A stretch of DNA of 64,000 bases from Bacillus sp. SD088 (GCF_017355205.1 NZ_JADIJK010000001.1:310001-374000); one strand, 5' to 3'. Shown: positions 43,918-53,329, counted from the stretch's first letter. The notes: a model not told the origin generated them from the sequence alone. Numbers and translations: made by a program.

Positions 43918-44910
43918 TTAAATCTGAGCCATTTCAACGAACTCAACCTCAAAGCCCATATCCTCCAACATCTTCTGGTCAGTTAACCCAGCATTGCCTG
44001 TTGTTGTCAAATAATCGCCGACGAAGATCGAATTAGCTGGATACAGACCAAGAGGCTGCAGGCTTCTTAAATTTACTTCTCTCCCCCCGGAAATCCGAAT
44101 TTCCTTACGCGGATTGATAAACCGAAAGAGACAAAGTACCTTCAAACAAAAACGAGGATTCAATTCGTCTGTTCCTTCTAATGGAGTGCCCTCTATCGCA
44201 TGTAAGAAATTAACAGGAATAGAGTCTGCATCAAGTTGCTTTAAGCTACGTGCCATATCGATTATATCTTCCAGCGTTTCTTTCATCCCAATAATAACAC
44301 CTGAGCACGGAGAAATGTCCGCTTGTTTAATGGTTTCTACTGTATCTACTCGATCTTCATATGTATGGGAAGTCGTGATATTGGGATGATGAAAGTTAGA
44401 TGTATTGATATTATGGTTATAACGATCAACCCCGGCTTCTTTTAATCTTTTCGCTTGTTCTGGCTTTAAAATCCCTAAACATGCACAAACTGTCATCTGA
44501 TGGTATGTCTGCTTGATCTCCTTTACTGCCTCCACAACGATATCCAACTCTCTGTTGGCCGGTCCTCGCCCACTTGCCACAATACAATAGGTTCCTGCCT
44601 TTAATCCATAGGCTCTCCTTGCTCCTGCTACGATTTCCTCTTTTTTCATCATCGAATATTTTTCTACTGGCGCTTTCGATACAATAGATTGAGCACAATA
44701 GCCGCAATTCTCCGGACATAAACCAGACTTCGTATTCATAATCATATTTAATTTTACTTTCTTTCCAAAATAATGCTTTCGAATTTGATATGCCGCTTGT
44801 AATAAAGGTAGGAGTTCCTCATCAGAACATTGCAATATTGCCATTGCCTCTGCTTCCGATAATTCTTCCCCACTCAAAACTCTCGTAGTCATTTTTTCAA
44901 AGCTTCCCAT
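43918..44910 (-). CDS. bioB: Biotin synthase
   Basis: The protein of about 330 residues is a radical SAM enzyme with the CxxxCxxC cluster motif CPENCGYC near residue 70, and the conserved YNHNINTS and SGGREVNLRSLQPLG segments. It inserts sulfur into dethiobiotin to make biotin. It follows bioY closely. ATG 44910 is seven bases after GGGAG; an ATG at 44916 is an alternative. The other bio genes (bioWAFD) are not in the window, so the cell may rely on salvage of dethiobiotin or have them elsewhere. Confidence 0.95.
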   Translation of the reverse strand: MGSFEKMTTRVLSGEELSEAEAMAILQCSDEELLPLLQAAYQIRKHYFGKKVKLNMIMNTKSGLCPENCGYCAQSIVSKAPVEKYSMMKKEEIVAGARRAYGLKAGTYCIVASGRGPANRELDIVVEAVKEIKQTYHQMTVCACLGILKPEQAKRLKEAGVDRYNHNINTSNFHHPNITTSHTYEDRVDTVETIKQADISPCSGVIIGMKETLEDIIDMARSLKQLDADSIPVNFLHAIEGTPLEGTDELNPRFCLKVLCLFRFINPRKEIRISGGREVNLRSLQPLGLYPANSIFVGDYLTTTGNAGLTDQKMLEDMGFEVEFVEMAQI

Positions 44911-44921
44911 TTCCATTCTCC

Positions 44922-45518
44922 CTACCTTCTTTTCACAATCTTTTGCATTCTATGGGCGAACATACCGGCAAGAACCGCTAAGAGAATATCTTTTGGGAGT
45001 GGAAAGGCCATCCACACCCAAACAAGTTTATAGGAAAATGCCTCTGGCGCATGAGCCCATACTTTATAAGCTATGTACATCCAGTTCGTTCCAATTATGT
45101 AACTGATCAGTGTACCGATTAAGGGAGCTAGAATATAGCTAACCAGACTTGGCTTTTTTTCAATGATCTTCCCAGTAATATAGGCCGTTAAAATAAAAGT
45201 TAAAATAAAACCGAATGTCGGACTGAGAATTTGTGCAAATCCTCCCTGAAACTTAGCAAATACTGGAGCTCCCATTAAGCCGATAAATGCATATACTGCC
45301 ATCGATAAAGCACCAAGGCGACTACCTATAAAGGCACCTGCTAATACGGCAAAAAAAGGTTGCAACGTAATAGGAACTCCTCCTATCACAAGAAATGGAA
45401 CAAAAGAGGTAATATTTGTACCAATCATCATCAGTGCAGCAAACATCCCTACATATGTGATATCTAGTGCGGTTAACTTATTATGAGTCCTCGTGGTGAC
45501 CGTATTCACTCTTTCCAC
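44922..45518 (-). CDS. bioY: Biotin transporter BioY
   Basis: The 198-residue protein has six predicted membrane segments and the BioY pattern (FVPFLVIGGVPITLQPFFAVLAGAFIGSRLG near 42-73, PTFGFILTFILTAYI near 102). BioY is the substrate-binding S component of the biotin ECF transporter. The GTG start at 45518 has AAAGGAG six bases upstream. It is the first gene of the bioYB operon, under the BirA operator 47 bases upstream. Confidence 0.95.
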   Translation of the reverse strand: MERVNTVTTRTHNKLTALDITYVGMFAALMMIGTNITSFVPFLVIGGVPITLQPFFAVLAGAFIGSRLGALSMAVYAFIGLMGAPVFAKFQGGFAQILSPTFGFILTFILTAYITGKIIEKKPSLVSYILAPLIGTLISYIIGTNWMYIAYKVWAHAPEAFSYKLVWVWMAFPLPKDILLAVLAGMFAHRMQKIVKRR

Positions 45519-45564
45519 CTCATTCTCCTTTATATAAGATAAGAATAAAGGAAATGGAGTTTAT

Positions 45565-45595
45565 ATGTCAACCTATAATTTAAATTGGTTAACAT
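45565..45595 (-). promoter_or_regulatory. BirA operator
   Basis: ATGTCAACC and GGTTAACAT form an inverted repeat with a 13-base spacer, the pattern of Bacillus biotin operators. Biotinyl-AMP-loaded BirA should repress bioYB through it. Confidence 0.88.
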
Positions 45596-45663
45596 ATATT
45601 TTTTGAAACGAAATCCTCACTCATGCTACTACACTATTGAAAAGGGAAATCGGGAGGGGCATT

Positions 45664-46161
45664 ATGCAAGAGCTCGAAAAGCAATATACAGAGATTCAGC
45701 CTAAGATTTTTGCCTTCTTTTATATAAAAGTACAGAATCAATCCATTGCAGAGGAATTAACTCAAGATGTATTTTACCAGGCTGTCAAAGGGTTTCATTC
45801 TTTTTCTGGCAAATCAACGCTAAAAACCTGGATTTTCTCCATTGCCAATAATCGTTTAAAAACCTATTACCGTTCTAAAAAGTATGCACGTTCTCTAAAT
45901 GATAAAATCACCAATCAGACAGTGCAGCACCAGACTTCTCCGGAAGAATGGATGATTCATAAAGAAGAGCACCAGCGTCTTCAAACCTATTTGAAAGAAT
46001 TATCTCCTGCCATAAGAGAAATTATGATTTTACGATTATATGGTGAATTATCTTTTAAAGAAATTGGTGAGTTAGTGAGTCAAAGTGAAAATTACGTACG
46101 CCTTGCCTTTCATCGAGCCAAAATTAAATTAAAAAACGAAATGAGGGAATTTGATGGATAG
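45664..46161 (+). CDS. RNA polymerase sigma factor, ECF-like
   Basis: The protein of about 165 residues has the two domains of an ECF-type sigma factor: region 2 (AEELTQDVFYQAVKGFHSF near 28, TWIFSIANNRLKTYYRSKK near 54) and region 4 (LSPAIREIMILRLYGELSFKEIGELV near 111). It would direct transcription of a small stress regulon. ATG 45664 has GGGAGGGG upstream. The anti-sigma gene overlaps its stop codon. Confidence 0.88.
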   Translation: MQELEKQYTEIQPKIFAFFYIKVQNQSIAEELTQDVFYQAVKGFHSFSGKSTLKTWIFSIANNRLKTYYRSKKYARSLNDKITNQTVQHQTSPEEWMIHKEEHQRLQTYLKELSPAIREIMILRLYGELSFKEIGELVSQSENYVRLAFHRAKIKLKNEMREFDG

Positions 46162-46723
46162 AGATTGCTATATTGTCGAGGATTTGCTCCCCCTTTACAA
46201 CGAAGGTTTGTTACATGAGGAAACTGCGCGTTGGTTGGAATCACATATACAATCTTGTGAGCATTGCCAAAAGCTTGCCTCCCTTTCACAAGAACCGATT
46301 GAACAAGAACCGATCCATTCTTCCCTTGATAATGAGAAAATGCTCAAAAAAATCAATCTTAGGCTATCCTTCTATCAGATTATTTTTATTGCTATTTCTT
46401 TTATCTTGGCAATGAAGACTTCATTACTAAATGAGAGTTTCGGGTTTATTTTAACCTATACGATTCTCGGATTGATAACGTATCTATTTTATAGAAGGAT
46501 GACAATCGTCGTGGTGATTGCTTCTTTACCCAATTTTATTTGGTCGATGGTTGATAGTTTATCCAATGAATCCACCTTTTTTCACGCCGTGGCTGGCTCT
46601 CTCTTTCTAGCCTGTCTACATTTAATTTTTGCGGTCATTGGCGGCGTAATTGGATTGCTCGCTTTAAAATTAAAAGAAAGTGGTGATGGAAATGATGAAG
46701 AAGAGAAAATGGATATACATTAG
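46154..46723 (+). CDS. Anti-sigma factor with zinc-binding domain
   Basis: The protein of about 189 residues has an N-terminal ZAS zinc motif, H-x3-C-x2-C in SHIQSCEHC near residue 32, followed by about four membrane helices. It should hold the sigma factor of the previous gene at the membrane until a signal releases it. The start overlaps the sigma stop codon, giving translational coupling. The signal that triggers release is unknown. Confidence 0.85.
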   Translation: MDRDCYIVEDLLPLYNEGLLHEETARWLESHIQSCEHCQKLASLSQEPIEQEPIHSSLDNEKMLKKINLRLSFYQIIFIAISFILAMKTSLLNESFGFILTYTILGLITYLFYRRMTIVVVIASLPNFIWSMVDSLSNESTFFHAVAGSLFLACLHLIFAVIGGVIGLLALKLKESGDGNDEEEKMDIH

Positions 46724-47408
46724 TTTGATTTTGCTTCTTGTTCTCCCTATATTAATTCTTTATAACGCTTTTAATGGCAATCCCCTTTCAAAATGGATCG
46801 CTGCTTCCACTCTTAATAAATATTTACAAGAAACCTATCCAAACCAAGAATTCAATACAGATAAAGGCTTTTACAATTTTAAAATTGGTGGGTATTCCTT
46901 CGATGTAAACAAAATTGGAGGCGAAGACCAAGAGAACTATGAGTTTAATGTGACCGGATTCTTTCAACCAACCGTCACTTATGATGAAATCTATTATGCT
47001 AATTTAGATGAACCATTAATTGAAAAATGGCAAGAGGAAGCAGCAGTTGAGTTACAAGACATCTTCAAGGACATTCAAGCGATTGTCTACATCGAAGTCC
47101 AACTTGAAGTTCTGAAGGACTCCTACGCTTTTCAAACTGACTGGGATAAGGATTTACAGCTTGAAAAACCTATGTATATTCATGTCTTAATGGATGCTGG
47201 TCAGCTATCTAAAACAGAGCTTGTGGAAGAAATGAAAAAGATGCAACGCGATTTAGAATCTGCAGGATACACATACGATGTAGTCAATATCAATGCTAAT
47301 CTGTTCGATGAGGATTTAAAGGATGATCAGGGCTATGTCAAATACGCAAGCTCTTTTACCGAGGACCAAAAGATTTCTTTGCGGGATATCGAGGAATATG
47401 ATCAGTAA
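46692..47408 (+). CDS. YfjL-like membrane-anchored protein
   Basis: The protein of about 238 residues has one N-terminal membrane helix (IYISLILLLVLPILILYNA) and an extracellular alpha/beta region with acidic surface residues. The segment LNKYLQETYPNQEFNTDKGFY resembles YfjL-type proteins of Bacillus. Its function is unknown. It overlaps the anti-sigma gene and is probably made from the same transcript, so it may take part in signal sensing. GGTGATGGAA before ATG 46692 supports this start. Confidence 0.65.
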   Translation: MMKKRKWIYISLILLLVLPILILYNAFNGNPLSKWIAASTLNKYLQETYPNQEFNTDKGFYNFKIGGYSFDVNKIGGEDQENYEFNVTGFFQPTVTYDEIYYANLDEPLIEKWQEEAAVELQDIFKDIQAIVYIEVQLEVLKDSYAFQTDWDKDLQLEKPMYIHVLMDAGQLSKTELVEEMKKMQRDLESAGYTYDVVNINANLFDEDLKDDQGYVKYASSFTEDQKISLRDIEEYDQ

Positions 47409-47434
47409 AAACAATAGCGCAAGCGCCTTGATCT

Positions 47435-47580
47435 AGGAAGAAAGGCTAAATTTGCAACGTCCTGGCGGCAGACTCAAACCGCGACGTCCTGTCGCTTCGT
47501 CTGCACTAGTACATCCTATACGTCGCAACACCTTTCTGAGCAATATCCTGTATGTCGCGACACCATGCGACCTATTCACA
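47435..47580. repeat. Spacer-module repeat
   Basis: This segment contains GCGACGTCCTGTCGC and CTGCACTAGTA and matches the reverse complement of the spacer module of the dual-hairpin element at 42911-43020. The neighbouring AGCGCAAGCGCCTTG (near 47418) matches the end of the 3520-3838 element, so parts of two element families meet here. Confidence 0.65.
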
Positions 47581-47613
47581 AGCTAAGTTTTTATAAGTTC
47601 ATAAGCATCAAGC

Positions 47614-47645
47614 AAGAGACCATCAACATTCGCTGATGGTCTCTT
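47614..47645. terminator. Terminator-like hairpin after pgl
   Basis: AAGAGACCATCA and TGATGGTCTCTT form a perfect 12-bp stem with an eight-base loop, ten bases beyond the pgl stop codon. Confidence 0.65.
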
Positions 47646-47655
47646 AATTATGCCC

Positions 47656-48693
47656 TTATAAAAACTTCACACAAACCGCTTCTGGAACTTCTATTTCAGA
47701 ATCAAGCTGGGTCAATTTCCCTGTCTCTTGATCACGAGCAAAGAGGACAAGATTGTCCGTATGCTGGTTAGCTGCAACAAGGTAGGCACCGCTTGGATCC
47801 AAGCAAAAATCGCGTGGCCATTCTCCACCAGTCGGTGTGCATTCAATAAATGTTACCTTTCCACTTGTCTCATCCACTCGGAAAACAGCGATACTATCGT
47901 GACCACGATTTCCCGCGTACACAAAACGACCGTCCGGGGAAATATGAATGGCACTCGCATCATTTTGTCCTTCAAAGTCTTCTGGCTTCGCCAAAATCGT
48001 TTGTTTTTCAGTAAAACTGCCTGTTTGTTGATCATAATCAAGGACGATCACTTCAGTAGATAGCTCTGTTAAAAGATAAGCCCACCTACCATTTGGATGG
48101 AAAGTAATATGGCGCGGACCAGTTCCTGGTTTTACATGAAGTGTTTGAACTCTTTTTAGTACGCTATTTTCTATCTTATAAGTTACGACCTCATCCGTCC
48201 CAAGATCGGCCACAACAACATATTTTTGATCAGGTGTTAGCCCTGTAAAATGAACATGTGGCTTTTCCTGACGCTCATGAGGACCGTTTCCTTGATGGTT
48301 GCACACATCCAATACAGGTTCTACCCTCCCTTCATGGTTAATATCATAGAGGTTCACTCTTCCCTCATGATAATTACCAGTAAGAAGGTGATCACCATAA
48401 ACATCTAAATGGCAAGGGGGAGCACCTTCCTCTACCTCGGTGTTTAACGGCTTTAGTTCTCCGGCATCGTTCGTAATTTCAAAAGCCGCTACACCACCAA
48501 ATTTCTCCTGTTGAGCAACCGAATACAGAAATTTGCGGTCTTCGCTGATAACAAGATAAGTAGGACTTCCCACTTCAGCCGCCACTTCAGGTTCACTTAC
48601 TTTTCCAGTAATGGTGTCAAGCGTAAAACGATAAATGCCTTTACTGCTTTGTCGTGTATATGTACCGACATAGCCTATGTATTGTTTTCCCAT
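47656..48693 (-). CDS. pgl: 6-phosphogluconolactonase (YkgB-type propeller)
   Basis: The 345-residue protein belongs to the seven-bladed-propeller lactonase family and starts MGKQYIGYVGTYT as YkgB-type enzymes do. Repeats such as RFVYAGNRGHDSIAVFRVD near 265, GPRHITFHPNGRWAYLL near 189 and GEWPRDFCLDPSGAYLVAANQ near 293 show the blades. It hydrolyses 6-phosphogluconolactone in the oxidative pentose phosphate pathway, upstream of gnd, which lies about 11 kb away in this window. ATG 48693 follows GGAGGAGATAGAG. Confidence 0.9.
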   Translation of the reverse strand: MGKQYIGYVGTYTRQSSKGIYRFTLDTITGKVSEPEVAAEVGSPTYLVISEDRKFLYSVAQQEKFGGVAAFEITNDAGELKPLNTEVEEGAPPCHLDVYGDHLLTGNYHEGRVNLYDINHEGRVEPVLDVCNHQGNGPHERQEKPHVHFTGLTPDQKYVVVADLGTDEVVTYKIENSVLKRVQTLHVKPGTGPRHITFHPNGRWAYLLTELSTEVIVLDYDQQTGSFTEKQTILAKPEDFEGQNDASAIHISPDGRFVYAGNRGHDSIAVFRVDETSGKVTFIECTPTGGEWPRDFCLDPSGAYLVAANQHTDNLVLFARDQETGKLTQLDSEIEVPEAVCVKFL

Positions 48694-48784
48694 CTCTCTA
48701 TCTCCTCCAATTATTCCTTTCTGTCCTCATTATATCATTGGATAGAGAAAACGAAACTATCGCCCCTCGTTCTCCCCTAACCAA

Positions 48785-48810
48785 AAACAGGAGGCGTTCA
48801 GTACGCCTCC
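48785..48810 (-). terminator. Terminator after the MocA-type gene
   Basis: GGAGGCGT and ACGCCTCC pair across a five-base loop, with a T tract on the minus strand; seven bases past the stop. Confidence 0.85.
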
Positions 48811-48816
48811 CATCTA

Positions 48817-49812
48817 TTAAATCGACAGAGCAGAATGGCTGTAACTATCTAGGGAAACAGTCTCCCCCGTCTCAGCTGATTGATTTGCTGCCAGTGTCAC
48901 CGCCAATGTTTTTAATCCGTCTGTGTACGTGGCGCGAATGAGCCCTGGATTACCGGTCCGTACTGCTTCGATAAAAGCATTATCCTGTTCCACATAAAAA
49001 TCCTTATTTGTCCGATACTCTATTCGTTTTCCATCTTCTATGATGGTAACAGTGCTAAAAGTAACTTCTACGCGAAAATCTTTCCCCAGAATTTCAACAC
49101 CTGTTCTAAAATCTGGTTGTGTCAATGTACAATCCAAGTGCCCTACTGCACCAGAGGCAAATCGACAATTAATCGATGAAACATCAGGTATGTCTATATT
49201 CTCAATCTCATTCAGGACCTGTAGAGACATATCCGCAGAAACCCGTTCAATATCGCCCGCTAAATAACGCATCAGATCCATCACATGTGTCGATTGTTCA
49301 ACCAATTGACCTCCAGATTTATCCTTTTCGCGGAACCAAGGTGTTGGAACAAAGCCTCCTAAATATTGTCCACGGACCATCGCAATCTTTTTATCTTTTA
49401 AATATTCATTTGCCTTTGGTAACACATCAATATACCGGAGACAATACCCTGATGCGTTGATAATACCTGCCGCTTCAATCGCATCTGCTTTTGCATGAGC
49501 AGTCTTCAAATCAAGGGCAACTGGTTTTTCAATAAATAGGTGGATTCCACGTGCGGCCGCCTTTTCCTCAATATCTCCATGAGCAAAAGGGGGCACACAA
49601 ACAAACAATGCATCCAACGTCTCGTTTTCTAGTAAAGTATCCGCATCCGTATAAAACGTCGAGATCCCTAATTTCTTTGCTTGACTTTCTGCTGTAACTG
49701 CGTTCACATCGCAAATCGCTACAATTTCAGCTTCTTTGTTAGCCGCTACACTTTTGAGATGAACAGAACCGATCCCACCGACACCAATAAATCCCACTTT
49801 TACCTTTTCCAT
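48817..49812 (-). CDS. Gfo/Idh/MocA family sugar or inositol dehydrogenase
   Basis: The protein of about 331 residues has an N-terminal Rossmann fold (VGFIGVGGIGSVHLKSV) and the EKPVALDL motif near 92, where the lysine is catalytic. The C-terminal half has the GGQLVEQSTHVMDLMRYL segment. It oxidises a sugar or cyclitol with NAD(P). The adjacent TIM-barrel isomerase and the remains of an ABC permease suggest a former sugar catabolic operon. ATG 49812 has GGAGAGGAGAG five bases upstream; an earlier in-frame TTG at 49830 is less likely. Confidence 0.88.
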   Translation of the reverse strand: MEKVKVGFIGVGGIGSVHLKSVAANKEAEIVAICDVNAVTAESQAKKLGISTFYTDADTLLENETLDALFVCVPPFAHGDIEEKAAARGIHLFIEKPVALDLKTAHAKADAIEAAGIINASGYCLRYIDVLPKANEYLKDKKIAMVRGQYLGGFVPTPWFREKDKSGGQLVEQSTHVMDLMRYLAGDIERVSADMSLQVLNEIENIDIPDVSSINCRFASGAVGHLDCTLTQPDFRTGVEILGKDFRVEVTFSTVTIIEDGKRIEYRTNKDFYVEQDNAFIEAVRTGNPGLIRATYTDGLKTLAVTLAANQSAETGETVSLDSYSHSALSI

Positions 49813-49892
49813 ACAATCTCTCCTCTCCAATTTAAAACATCTTCCAAAAGCTTTTTCCTACTCCAGGTTCTGATTGAAACTGGCTATAGTCC

Positions 49893-50726
49893 TTACATCA
49901 TCACTCTGTTCTTTTCCGCACTCCCAATGATCGCATCCATTTGGCTTGATGTATCATGAGCAAGTTGTTCAGGCTTAAATGGATACGGCGTTAATTCGGC
50001 CGTAATCGTATCATGATAATCGATTTTCACCAATGCCTCAGCTACCGACTTCCAATTAACCGCCCCAGCCAAAAGTGGCACGAAGCCGTTTGCTTCACTA
50101 AAGTCTTTTACATGGACTTTGAAGATCCGCTCTCCTAAACTATGAATCCAGTGTTCCGGGTAGCCAAAGCGGAGCACATTCCCAACATCAAAGTAAGCAC
50201 CCAGATACTTGGAATCCAACTCGTCTATATAACGAACCATTTCCATTGGGGATAGCAGAAATTTATTCCAAACGTTTTCAACACCAATTTTAACTTCATA
50301 TCGTTCAGCAATTGGTAAGTGCTCCCCTAATGCCGCTTGACTGCGCTCATAACAAGCCTCATACGTTGTATCTGGGGTGACAGCACCTGGAACAACGAGA
50401 ATCGTGTCTACTCCCATGATAGACGCTAACTCTAATTGTTTTTGCACCACTTGTTTTCCTTGGCTCCTAACACTTTCATCCGCAGCAGAAAGCGGCGTTT
50501 GCCATAACAACGAAGTAGATAGACTACGCAGTTGAAGCCCGGCATCTTGTGCCTGCTTAGCAATTTGTTCTGCCTCATCTGATGTTGTCTCCATCGTTAA
50601 ACCGATACTGCCCACAGGATTCACATTGAGTTCAACTGCATCGAAACCTGCTGCTCGGCTATATTCAAATACTTTGTCTAGCGATGTTCCTTCAGGATAG
50701 CACCACTGATTGATTCCTTTTAACAT
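49893..50726 (-). CDS. Sugar-phosphate isomerase/epimerase (xylose-isomerase-like TIM barrel)
   Basis: The protein of about 277 residues is an AP-endonuclease-2-like TIM barrel. Metal-ligand candidates are the Glu in FDAVELNVNP near 31, the Glu in KIGVENVWNK near 146, the Asp in LGAYFDVGNVL near 178 and the His in IFKVHVKDF near 205. Such enzymes isomerise keto sugars or cyclitol derivatives. ATG 50726 has AAAGAGGGG upstream; a start at 50771 would be poor. It is upstream of the MocA-type gene on the same strand and probably works with it. Confidence 0.87.
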   Translation of the reverse strand: MLKGINQWCYPEGTSLDKVFEYSRAAGFDAVELNVNPVGSIGLTMETTSDEAEQIAKQAQDAGLQLRSLSTSLLWQTPLSAADESVRSQGKQVVQKQLELASIMGVDTILVVPGAVTPDTTYEACYERSQAALGEHLPIAERYEVKIGVENVWNKFLLSPMEMVRYIDELDSKYLGAYFDVGNVLRFGYPEHWIHSLGERIFKVHVKDFSEANGFVPLLAGAVNWKSVAEALVKIDYHDTITAELTPYPFKPEQLAHDTSSQMDAIIGSAEKNRVMM

Positions 50727-50798
50727 CCAATCCCCTCTTTCTTTTATATAAATAAACTGTTGAATATACACGAATGGAAAATGACTATTTCTACGGGA

Positions 50799-51328
50799 TT
50801 ACCCCTTTGAGCCTGTAATGGCAATCCCCTCAATAAATTGTTTCTGTAGCAAGATAAACACCACCACCATCAGCCATATCGCTAATACAGACCCCGCCAT
50901 TAACAAAGAGTAGTCTGTTGTATGTTCTCCCTGGAGTGATGCAAGACCGGCGGAAAGGGTCATTTTATCAGGAGAACTATTAATGGCCACATTAAGTCAT
51001 TCCACGACCAAAGGGCGGTAAAGATTGCTAAAGCTAATAAGCCTGGTTTCACTAAAGGCAGCATAATATGCCAATAGACTTGAAAGTGATTACCTCCATC
51101 TAGCTTAGCCGCTTCTTCGAGCTCATTTGGTAATATCATAAAAAATTGTCTTAAGAGGAAGGTCCCGAATGCGCTAAATAATCCTGGTACAATCAGCGCC
51201 TGTATCGAATTCAACCAACCTAGTTTGGACATAATCAGATACTGTGGTAATAAAAAGACTTGGTTTAGCACCATTAAAACAGATAACATTAAAAGAAATA
51301 AAATATTTCTACCCGGAAACCAATTCAA
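50799..51328 (-). pseudogene. ABC sugar permease MalG-type, N-terminally deleted and frameshifted
   Basis: Two reading frames together give a MalG-type permease. The first (51328-50960) starts in what should be an internal membrane segment, carries the EAA loop EEAAKLDGGNHFQVYWHIMLPLVKP and reaches WSWNDLMWPLIV. The second frame (ending at 50799) continues INSSPDKMTLSAGLASLQGEH to the usual IAITGSKG terminus. The shift is near 50975. The N-terminal third is missing: the sequence runs straight into the truncated ROK gene. The protein cannot be functional. Confidence 0.88.
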
Positions 51329-52181
51329 TCATTTTGCTATACTCCCTTTTGCCAATAGAAGCATAAATTCTGGAATGAATAGCGGGCCAACTTACATAAC
51401 TTTCCAGGCAGCCTTTATTCCCGCACTCACACCGAATTCCATTACTTTCCACAATGGTATGGCCAAATTCACCAGCCCCTCCCTTATGTCCACGAAATAG
51501 GCTATTATTTAGAACAATCCCAGCCCCGACGCCATCACTAAGAATGACGTATAGAATATTTTTATAATCTTGGTAATCTCCTATTTCTTTCTCAGCTAAA
51601 ACGGCTGCATTTGAATCATTATCAAGCCAGGTTTTAATATTAAATTTTTCTTCAAATATTTGTTTCAAGCGCACATCCTTAAGCATTAATTTAGAATTGT
51701 AACGGATGATACCGCTTCCGTAGTCAACAATACCAGGAGCAACGAGCGATATGCCGATACATTTTTCCTTATCTACCATTTTATTAAAAAATGCATCCGC
51801 AACACTTAGTAAAAAATCAATGTACTCTATTCCTTTTCTTTCTTCAGCGTCAAAAGAAACTTTATTGATAATCCTTGGGTTTAAATCCAGTTTTCCTACT
51901 GTAATGGCAGTATTAGAGATAGATAGACAAACGATAAAATAACGATTTGATGAAAAATGTAGAAGGATCGGCTTTCTTCCACCACTTGATGCTCCCGGTT
52001 GTTCTTCATAAACTAATCCATCCTGAATTAAATGATTTACGGCTGATGTTACGGTAGTAAGGCTTAAATGATGCCTTTTTGCTATTTCGCTTTTGGAAAT
52101 AGGTCCCTCTTTTCTAATCGTATTCAGCACCATAAATTGATTCAATTCTTGAATAAGCTTTAAATGGCCTGTTCTTCGCAA
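51309..52181 (-). pseudogene. ROK-family (XylR/NagC-like) regulator, C-terminally truncated
   Basis: The 290-residue product has an N-terminal winged HTH (SKSEIAKRHHLSLTTVTSAVNHL near 29) and a ROK domain with the GHTIVESNGIRCECGNKGC zinc motif (about 237-255). It stops soon after, at IELVSG, about 100 residues short of the usual length of this class (near 390). The lost end coincides with the lost start of the permease, so one deletion probably removed both along with anything between. DNA binding may survive, but sugar response is doubtful. The start is TTG 52181. Confidence 0.78.
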
Positions 52182-52720
52182 ATGATCACTTCCATAAAGG
52201 CTTACTTTAACTTTGGCGCCTTAAACTTATAAATACATCACATGGTTGAGTAAATATTAGAGTGTATTCTGGGAGATAAGTAACTTGATCCTATTAAAAT
52301 AGTCATTTGAGGTATAACTAGAAAATCCTGTAGGTGTTTGTGGAAAAATTCTAAGATGTCACATCATAAATTGCTTTCTTCAGTGACTTTAGTAAGTTGT
52401 TCTCATCATACAATTTTTATAAATCATCTGGCAATACTTTTTCTGATTTTTCGGATATAAACTTCTCATCAAAATTTAGCATAAATCGACTATTCCTATT
52501 TAAATTGCTTCACAGAAAAACAGTCATGAGAGGAATCCCATAAAAGGTTGAGGCAGTCTCCCTTGTACATAAGGCGGGAGCGAAGCCACTTGATTTCAGG
52601 CCTAAAGTCTACTTCCTATCACCTTACTTATTATGTTATGAATAGAAACTCTCTAGTGTAGTTCCGCCCTTTTCCACAGAAAAGAGGCACGCCTATTAAG
52701 ACGTCCCTCTACATTATTTC
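52182..52720. other. Intergenic region without a recognised gene
   Basis: Between the ROK remnant and the nitroreductase gene no ORF with a ribosome binding site is seen. A GC-richer patch near 52570 may be part of a decayed repeat. An imperfect hairpin at about 52682-52712 (AGAGGGACGTC with GGCGTGCCTCT on the minus strand) is a likely terminator for the nitroreductase. Confidence 0.45.
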
Positions 52721-53329
52721 TTATTTAAAAACTTTCATTCTTTCTTCAAGACTATTAAATTGCTTTTCTCCAGCTGCAGCTGTTGGTTGTCCAAATGGCA
52801 TTTGAGACACTAGGCTCCAGTTGCTTGGGATATCCCAGACTTTTTGCACAGCATCGTCAATAATTGGATTATAGTGTTGAAGAGAGGCACCTAATCCTTC
52901 TACTTGTAAAGAAGTCCAAACAATATATTGTAACATTCCTGAAGATTGCAAGGAATAATCAGGCATTTTATCTTGATACAAAGGAAATCTCTCTTGTAAA
53001 TCCTTGACCACTGATTGGTCTTCAAAGAATAAAACTGTTCCATATCCATTACGGAAGGAAGCCATTTTATCAGCTGTTGGTTGGAAATTTTCAGCTGGAA
53101 CGATTTCTTTTAGTGCCGATTCTGTTAAATTCCAAAGTTTATCATGATTTTTACCTAGAAGTACAACAGCTCTTCCACTTTGTGAATTAAACGCAGACGG
53201 AGCATGTTTGATAGCATAAGCGACAATTTCTTCAATTCTCTCATCTGAAATAGGCGATTGCTTGCTAATGCTATATGCAGAGCGTCTATCCTCTACCGCT
53301 TTAAAAAAATCCTGTTTTGTTTCAATCAT
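52721..53329 (-). CDS. Nitroreductase family protein (MhqN/YdgI-like)
   Basis: The 202-residue protein is a nitroreductase-fold flavoenzyme of the short oxidoreductase branch: KAVEDRRSAYSI near 11, HAPSAFNSQSGRAVVLLG near 41 and VEGLGASLQHYNPIID near 143. Related Bacillus enzymes (MhqN, YodC, YdgI) help reduce quinones and are controlled by HxlR/MarR sensors. An HxlR-type gene diverges from it here, and a TACT-N7-AGTA site lies 52 bases upstream. ATG 53329 has AAGGAGAGG upstream. Confidence 0.87.
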   Translation of the reverse strand: MIETKQDFFKAVEDRRSAYSISKQSPISDERIEEIVAYAIKHAPSAFNSQSGRAVVLLGKNHDKLWNLTESALKEIVPAENFQPTADKMASFRNGYGTVLFFEDQSVVKDLQERFPLYQDKMPDYSLQSSGMLQYIVWTSLQVEGLGASLQHYNPIIDDAVQKVWDIPSNWSLVSQMPFGQPTAAAGEKQFNSLEERMKVFK

